From: Liolophura sinensis
Taxonomy: Eukaryota > Mollusca > Polyplacophora > Chitonida > Chitonidae
Direction: 5' to 3'
DNA: 64,000 nucleotides
NCBI RefSeq assembly: GCF_032854445.1
Contig: NC_088296.1
Location: forward strand, 9,336,706-9,400,705
Of the stretch, positions 57,051 through 64,000 are shown piece by piece. Under the pieces are notes generated by a model. It saw nothing but the letters and a program-made list of their open reading frames with translations. It ran no database searches and was not told where the DNA came from. A program made the translations under genes and the position numbers. Within the stretch, counting starts at the first letter, position 1, and the number at the start of each line of letters is the position of its first letter.

Positions 57051-58993
57051 GAGTATATAGGTATGGTTAAGTTGCCTCACAAAAGTTATTGGTTTGGGAG
57101 AAAGCCAAGGTCTAAATACAGAAGATAGACCAGGAAGAACCAAACGGTAACAAAGAAGACAAAGGAACAGCCAACAATGAACATTTACAATGAAAACAGA
57201 TAAAATGAACAATGGATCGAGTGAGCAATTATCGACATGTCTTCATCAGCCAGGAACGATAAACACCATAAGAGGGGTAGAAAACATTTGACGAGCTGCA
57301 TGCATGTACCGTAAGCCCTTTTCTGTATACGCTTTGTATGCCGTTACAAGCTTGTTAAGCATATGTTATATGACAAACGTTTTTGTGGGTTGCGTTCTAA
57401 AAGCTGAAAAATGTTCTCTATACAAGATAAAAGGCTCCGCTCACAAATGTGAGGACACACAATAAACCTGGGCCACGACGGGGAATATGAACTTTTATGA
57501 CTTAATGCATAAAGTACACTGCCCTGTGTTTTCTTGGTCAACAATGCTGACTATTGCCGGACCAGGGCACCGGTGGGGAAAGGACACTTGTTAAAGGTAA
57601 TACCATCCCAGCGGTTCACGCCCGTATCAGGTTTTGTGCAGTCGTATTTTACAGAAGGCCATAGTAATATAGTTGTTTGTTTATTATGGTACATAGTGTA
57701 AATTCTGACGTTTGTACTTTTTGCCTGTGTATGATATATCAACCTTTACTATTAAACATTTACACGATTTATGGAAATACACCGGTGACATGTTAAGTGA
57801 GTCCGACAATACAAAAGTCTCTTTCCGTTTTTTTTTTAAAGTTTATTGTATGTTAAATGTGATGACTTTTCAGTACTTTCGAATAATTTTAAACCATTTT
57901 TGTCTAATAAATAGTTTGTGCGTTCTTTTAATTTAAGTCCGTTCAAGCCATTGTACTAGGGGGCGGGTTAGTTTGCTACTATTTAAGCATTTACATAAAC
58001 AGTTAAAACGAAACTCTAACCGACATAAAAATGACTGGAGGCCGTGATTCTATTTTTTTTATTTTTAATCTGTTTTTTATAAACAGGAAAGCTTCTATCG
58101 GAATTGTTGGTTAATTGTAGGTTACAAACAATTACAAGATCAAAAAATCAAGAAACAGGAAAATTTTGGTTTTAAACGGTTTCATCAAGAAAAACGTATA
58201 AAAAATCCTGTAAGCCGTGCCTAAATAGCCTCGTGAAAAAGGCAGATGAGCAATGCTCACATTATTACGCATCACAAGACACAGAAACACAAAAATAGGT
58301 AGCCTAGCATGTGACCTAAATTCTCAGGTGCTTTTATTAGACGGGTATAAAAGGCAAAATGAAACGAAAGCTTAGTCAGTGGCTTCTGATAGTCGTGGAG
58401 CAAACATATAGTTAAAACAGACCATAGCGAACAAAACATTGGTTCAATCTGGAGAAAACCTAAACATTACGTGAAGTTCAGATTGTAGAGTTTGACAGAA
58501 TAACTATAAATAATTAGAAAAAGACATTTGAACAGATTTTTTGCTTGATGGCTATAGAGGATCACCTTTTGGTATATATTGTCCCTGTATAGTGACGTTA
58601 TAAACAAGGATGTACCATATCGTTAATAAATACATTTCTTCTGGAATTTGACTTGTTCAGCTAGAAATATGTGTTCATCCTGATTCTTAATCATATTTGT
58701 ATTTTTAATATATTCATAAATACTATCATAAACAAAACATTTACATTGAAAGGAGTTTTTAAACAATTATCACATACTTATTTAAAACAAAAAATATTCC
58801 TTTCAAAGAAAGTCCTTTTTCCTGAAAGGTAAAAAAACCATGATGGCAAATAAGTTTTCACGCTCGTTCATCTTATCTTCGCATTATTTTTATGTTTTCT
58901 TCTCCATTAATGCACCTTAGAAGGAAGATTCAATGTTAAATGAAAAATACAATGTTTGCAGTTGAAACTATACTCAATGCCAAAGCCGACACA
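57051..58993. other. Outer end of right arm, noncoding
   Basis: Collinear with the left arm down to 1313. It includes the empty target site at 58461-58476. No gene recognised. Confidence 0.5.
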
Positions 58994-59820
58994 GATGTAA
59001 AAAAAATCCTTTATAAGAGTCCTTGATCGCAGCCATTTTGTAACTAAATTTAAATCCACGATATGATGGATCTTCGAGATACAAAGATAATCCAATTTAT
59101 TCGGTTCAGATACACAAATCAAGCTTATCTGAGCATTGGGGGGGATAGCAAAATGACACAACTCCATGCAACTGTACTTAAAGTGCAACATTGCCTGAAT
59201 CCATCGCCCACATGGTTTCTACGGCTTGTATTTGTCAAACAGGTTTGCAATTTTATTATTAAATATATGAGAACAATTAATATTAATACATATTTTTTAA
59301 GGACTGTTTTTTTTTTTTTTGTTTTGTTTTTTTTTTTTTGGCATTATGTACATACAAAATTAAATAGTTTTCTCCTTCCTTAATTCGAATAATGTTTATG
59401 AATTGTGTCTGTATGTGTTAAAGACGAAAAAGCTTAGGGTGCAATGGACAGTACAATAAAGGAATGAGATTTCTTTCGAATTCAGAGGAAAATCTTGGAT
59501 CTAAATCACGAATTGCACATGTGTAACCTCAAGGAGGGGTAGAGAAAAAAATTGGTATTTCGGATATTGGCGTGTGTCAGTCCCGCGCTGGGACTGGTTT
59601 ACACTAAAACCGTATAGGCGTCAACGAAATGTGTACAAATCTGATTATTCTGTAGCTAAAATTACAAGAAACGGAAAGAGATAACAATGCAGTTAACGTT
59701 CTTATAAACACGACAGAAAATTGTATCTAAAATAAGTGAACTGATTTTTGCTGCTTTTTTATCAAAGTAGTTAAATGTGCAAAATCTGTGATGTGAGCAC
59801 CTTCTACCACAACTTACTGT
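58994..59820. other. Unique sequence outside the right arm
   Basis: No match elsewhere in the window; T-runs at 59309-59338. No gene recognised. Confidence 0.35.
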
Positions 59821-59828
59821 AATATATA

Positions 59829-59869
<41 letters not shown>

Positions 59870-59876
59870 CATATAT

Positions 59877-59940
<64 letters not shown>

Positions 59941-59982
59941 ATATATGTAATATATATATATATATATGGGGATATTGCAACG

Positions 59983-60065
<83 letters not shown>

Positions 60066-60082
60066 TATATATATATATATGA
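59821..60082. repeat. Compound (TA)n tract
   Basis: Several TA runs interrupted by TTACATATATTACA and GGGGATATTGCAACGAT. It can fold into long hairpins; such tracts often break assemblies. Confidence 0.95.
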
Positions 60083-60503
60083 GAATCCTGTTCATAATGT
60101 AATTGTAGCCCGAGAACAGCTACTCTAATATTGACACGGTTGGAATATCTTGTCTAATATGTCACGTTAAATTTAGTCTTCTACGCAACTAGAATTTGTA
60201 ATTGATTACTTTCAAGAACTGGTGTCTAAATCAAGCGAACAAAATCATGTTTGCAATATTAACATTGATAACTGAGGATTTATATATCATGCATGTTCCC
60301 GCATTTAGTAATAGGTGTGTGATATCATGATACTAAGTCAGTTACTTGGCGCACCGTATCGCTTGATACTGTACCACAACCGAAATAGCCCCATAGCCTG
60401 GGCTGAATAAGAGTTCAAACCGGCCTTCGACAATGAATTTTCTCACAGCTTGTCAGGACAAGTGGTGGACAAGGCTTGGCCTGACTGCACTTGTGTTCCA
60501 TAT

Positions 60504-60703
60504 NNNNNNNNNNNNNNNNNNNNNNNNNNNNNNNNNNNNNNNNNNNNNNNNNNNNNNNNNNNNNNNNNNNNNNNNNNNNNNNNNNNNNNNNNNNNNNNNN
60601 NNNNNNNNNNNNNNNNNNNNNNNNNNNNNNNNNNNNNNNNNNNNNNNNNNNNNNNNNNNNNNNNNNNNNNNNNNNNNNNNNNNNNNNNNNNNNNNNNNNN
60701 NNN
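60504..60703. other. Assembly gap (200 N)
   Basis: Exactly 200 N. The sequence resumes inside the 29-bp minisatellite, so the gap probably hides more of that array. Confidence 0.98.
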
Positions 60704-62075
60704 TAAAGTCTACAGTACCACTCACTAAAAACTAAAGTGTACGCATTCCACTCTCTAAAAACTCTTGTGTATGGTACCACTCCCTAAAAACTCTTGTGTA
60801 CGGTACCACTCTCTAAAAACTACTTTGTACGGAATTACTCTCTAAAAACTACTATGTACGGAACTACTCTCTAAAAACTACTGTGTACAGCTCCACTCTC
60901 TGAAAACCACTGTGTACGGCACCACTCTCTAGAAACCACTGTGTACGAAACTACTCTCTAAAAACTACTGCGTAAGGAATTACTCTCTAAAAACTACTGT
61001 GTACGGCACTACTCTCTAAAAACCACTGTTTAAGGAACTACTCTCTGAAACTGCTGTGTACGGGATCACTCTCTAAAAACTACTGTGTACGCACCCACTG
61101 TCTAAAACTTCTGTGTACGGAATTACTCTCTAAAAACTACTGTGTGAGGCACGACTCTCTAAAAAGTACTGTGTACGGCACCACTCTCTAAAACCTATTC
61201 TGTACGGAATTATTCTCTATAAACTACTGTGTACGAAACTACTCTCTAAAAACTACTGTGTCCGGAACTACTTTCTAAAAACTACTGTGTACGGCACTAC
61301 TCTCTAAAAACTACTGTGTACGGCACCACTCTCTAAAAACTACTGTGTACGGCACCACTCTCTAAAAACTACTGTGTACGGCACCACTCTCTAAAACCTA
61401 CTGTGTACACATCCACTCTCTACAAACTATTGTGTCCGGAACTACTCTCTAAAAACTACTGTGTACGGAATTACTCTCCAAAACTACTGTGCACGGCACC
61501 ACTCTCTAAAAACTACTGTGTACGGCACCACTCTCTAAAACCTACTGTGTACACATCCACTCTCTACAAACTATTGTGTTCGGAACTACTCTGTAAAAAC
61601 TACTGTGTACGGAATTACTCTCCAAAAACTACTGTGTACGGAACTACTCTGTAAAAACTACTGTGTACGGAATTACTCTCCAAAAACTACTGTGTACGGA
61701 ACTACTCTCGAAAAACTACTGTGTACACATCCACTCTCTAAAAACTACTGTGTACGGAACTACTCTGTAAAAACTACTGTGTACGGAATTACTCTCCAAA
61801 AACTACTGTGTACGGAACTACTCTCTAAAAACTACTGTGTACACATCCACTCTCTAAAAACTACTGTTTACGGCACTACTCTCTAAACACTACTGTGTAC
61901 GTGTCCACTCTTGAAAAACTACTGTGTCCGGAACTACTCTCTAAAAACTACTGTGTTCAGGACCACTCTCTAAAAACTACTGTGTACGGAGCTACTCTCT
62001 AAAAACTACTGTGTACGGAACTACTCTCTAAAAACTACTTTGTGCGGAGCTACTCTCCAAAAACTACTGCGTACG
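60704..62075. repeat. 29-bp minisatellite, about 47 copies
   Basis: The unit is CTCTCTAAAAACTACTGTGT followed by ACGGAACTA (variants GGCACCA, GGAATTA, CACATCCA). The start is lost in the gap. The open frames with NYCVR periodicity arise because three units make 29 codons; not a gene. Confidence 0.95.
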
Positions 62076-62134
62076 AGAGGTACTAGTGTGCATAACAGCA
62101 ATTTATAATCCCTGTTATACCCGATTGATGTACA

Positions 62135-62600
62135 CCATTTGTGTACCACTCATACACCTCTCAGTATGTATGTACATATTTGTGCACCACTCATACACCT
62201 CTCAATATGTATGTACACATGCGTGTACCACACATACACCTCTCAGTATGTAAGCACACATTTGTGTACCACTCATACACCTCTCAGTATGTATGTACAC
62301 ATGTGTGCACCACTCATACACCGCTCAGTATGTATGTACACATTTGTGTACCACACATACACCTCTCAGTATGTATGTACACATTTGTGTACCACTCATA
62401 CACCTCTCAGTATGTATGTACACATGTGTGCACCACTCATACACCTCTCAGTATGTATGTACACATTTGTGTACCACTCATACACCTCTCAGTATGTATG
62501 TACACATTTGTGTACCACTCATATACCTCTCGGTATGTATGTACACATTTGTGTACCACTCATACACCCTATCAATATGTATGTACACGTTTGTACATAG
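62135..62600. repeat. 41-bp minisatellite, about 11 copies
   Basis: The unit is CACATTTGTGTACCACTCAT followed by ACACCTCTCAGTATGTATGTA. Open frames across it in three phases are artefacts of the array. Confidence 0.95.
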
Positions 62601-62904
62601 TCGCTGTTAAAGGATATGCGACAAAAACAGAAACTAAAATCGTGCATGAGTTTATGATCCAGCTTGAAAAGTTACTGGTTTTCACAGCATTTTGGGAACC
62701 ACATATGACTTCTCATAGCTTTGTGCATATATCGTTCTGAAATACTGCCTTGGTAAAATCTGTGGTGAAAAAAAGGTAGATGGGCAATGGTTGAGTACAC
62801 GACCTTCATTCACCACGATTTATTGCCCCTTGTTTCATGCTTTTGTCTTATAACGCAGTGTGAAACGATATGTTGTTTTGGGAAAATATAAACATAAAAC
62901 CATT

Positions 62905-63108
62905 TTATGCTCATTGTGAGTTCAAGTCCAGCTCATGCTGGCTTCCTCTCCCACTGTACGTGGGAAGGTATGACAGCACCTTTCGGATGGTCGCTGGTTT
63001 TCCTCGGGTTCTGCCTTGTTGCCTCTCACTATAATGTGTTCGCCGTCGCGTAAGTGAAATATTCTTGAGTGAGGCATAAAACACCAATCAAATAAGTAAA
63101 TAAATGAA
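62905..63108 (+). mobile_element. SINE, AAATAAAT-tail family, head-truncated
   Basis: It begins at GTGAGTTCAAGTCCAGCTC and ends CACCAATCAAATAAGTAAATAAAT. Confidence 0.85.
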
Positions 63109-63149
63109 ATCCAGGGTCAGTGTCATACTATTTTCCTTAGATGACCACA

Positions 63150-63205
63150 AGTCTCCGACATGGAGAGTAAATCCAGAGTAGCAATGACAGTGTGATAATT
63201 AAGGA
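63150..63205. repeat. Fragment of the ~90-bp dispersed repeat
   Basis: ACATGGAGAGTAAATCCAGAG and GCAATGACAGTGTGATAATT resemble the units at 8286-8528. Confidence 0.5.
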
Positions 63206-63479
63206 AATGCAACCCGTAAATTTCCGACTTTTTTCAACTTATATGTATTTTAGGGTTTATTCATGTAATTACCTAAAATATATGTATCAGTAACTTACAA
63301 ATCCTCTATCTCTGTCTTGAACAGAATTTACCAGCTTATTAATGGCTTCCTTAACTGGCCAAGCTTCCTTATTCCATGCATTTCTGTGTATTTACAGTGG
63401 TGAAGCCATTGTGTCTGAGACGTGTTCATTCAGAGTTATAACCATCGATCAATTGATCTACCTTACCTTGACTATCCAA

Positions 63480-63880
63480 TACGATATCCATGGAATCTCT
63501 GGAAAGCCGCATGGTTTTCGTTGAATGCCGGGGTGACCCTTAAACCGGCTCGTCCCCATGAAAGCCTGCTGTTCCTCGAGGAAAGCTGAGTGATGGAGAG
63601 TACGGCTGCACTCGTGGAAACCCACGTTGTTATAGGAAACTGTGTGGTTCGATAAACCGGCGGTCCTCATGAAAGGATGGGTTGTTCTCATGGAAAGCTT
63701 GATGACCCTTGCAAATAACTCGACGGTCCTCGTGAAAGGATAGGTTGCTCTCATGGAAAATCTGCTGGTTCCTGTGTATATCCACATGGTCCCAATGGAA
63801 GGCCAGCTGGAAACCATGGAAAGTCTTGTTGTCTTTGTGGAAACCCAGTTAGTCCCCATGGATAACGTCATGGATAGACA
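63480..63880. repeat. Degenerate ~35-bp array (CATGGAAAGCC words)
   Basis: Words like CTCATGGAAAGCTTG, CCCCATGGATAAC and CTCGTGAAAGGATAGG recur about 11-12 times. The 164-codon minus-strand open frame across it follows the repeat and has no other support. Confidence 0.6.
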
Positions 63881-64000
63881 ATCGTCCACCCAAAAATCAC
63901 CATGTTTGTTTTTGTCTGAATCCCACTTGTGCATATACTTGAGATACCACATCAGTCAAATGATTCACCACAGATATGAATTTCTACAGCTTTTGTAATT

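Noticed and set aside
60415-60780. Open frames crossing the run of N
   Set aside because: The unknown bases were read through; there is no sequence evidence.
61403-61886. Open frames with NYCVRNYSPKTTV periodicity
   Set aside because: Generated by the 29-bp array.
62139-62740. 199- and 153-codon open frames rich in YTSQYVC and HTPLSMYV
   Set aside because: Pure 41-bp minisatellite read in different phases; no splice or start support.
63458-63952. 164-codon minus-strand open frame
   Set aside because: It follows a degenerate ~35-bp array, has no recognised domain or splice partners.

Overview
The window looks like non-microbial, animal genomic DNA, most likely from a mollusc such as a bivalve; this is inference. 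The grounds are low coding density, GT-AG introns, two abundant tRNA-derived SINE families (one with an (AAATAAAT)n tail, one with a CACT-rich tail), Tc1, PIF/Harbinger, hAT and Ty3/Gypsy remnants, and many minisatellites. A 200-base run of N at 60504-60703 marks a scaffold gap.

The dominant structure is a giant imperfect inverted repeat. The left arm (about 1313-29575) and the right arm (about 37570-58993) are collinear on opposite strands, around an unrelated spacer of about 8 kb. Anchor pairs include 1313/58993, 2394/57807, 7690/57631, 11106/55183, 17497/46933, 28786/38281 and 29570/37575. The arms have diverged and differ by many private insertions: a 5.1 kb Gypsy+hAT block, a 3.3 kb Harbinger element, a Tc1 derivative and several SINEs in the left arm, and a 2.1 kb Thr-rich exon plus a 207-bp tandem repeat in the right arm. 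A block left of the left arm (about 115-1310) recurs in direct orientation in the spacer (about 30020-33090), where it is interrupted by two minisatellites and a broken paralogue exon.

Each arm carries one copy of the same multi-exon gene, arranged tail to tail. Both encode a predicted type I membrane protein: signal peptide, EB/EGF-like cysteine modules, short N-glycosylated exon, transmembrane helix, basic stop-transfer and a tail of about 60 residues. Copy B (minus strand, 46933-38281) joins in frame to 972 codons and has a 694-codon Ser/Thr-rich mucin-like stalk in one exon. Copy A (plus strand, 17497-28786) lacks the stalk, has a second copy of the short glycosylated exon instead, and has two 1-base indels in exon 3 that need shifted splice sites to stay open (then 296 codons). 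A third, frameshifted relative lies in the spacer (31233-31560, minus). The membrane-proximal half of exon 3 is almost identical in A and B, while the distal half is rich in amino-acid changes.

Other coding content is transposon-derived: a PIF/Harbinger element with an intact-looking two-exon DDE transposase and an antisense, interleaved MADF-BESS gene that carries a one-base frameshift; a broken Gypsy gag-RT-RNase H; a broken hAT transposase; and an internally deleted Tc1. The right end (59-64 kb) holds (TA)n tracts, the gap, three minisatellites and a SINE, with no gene I can support.
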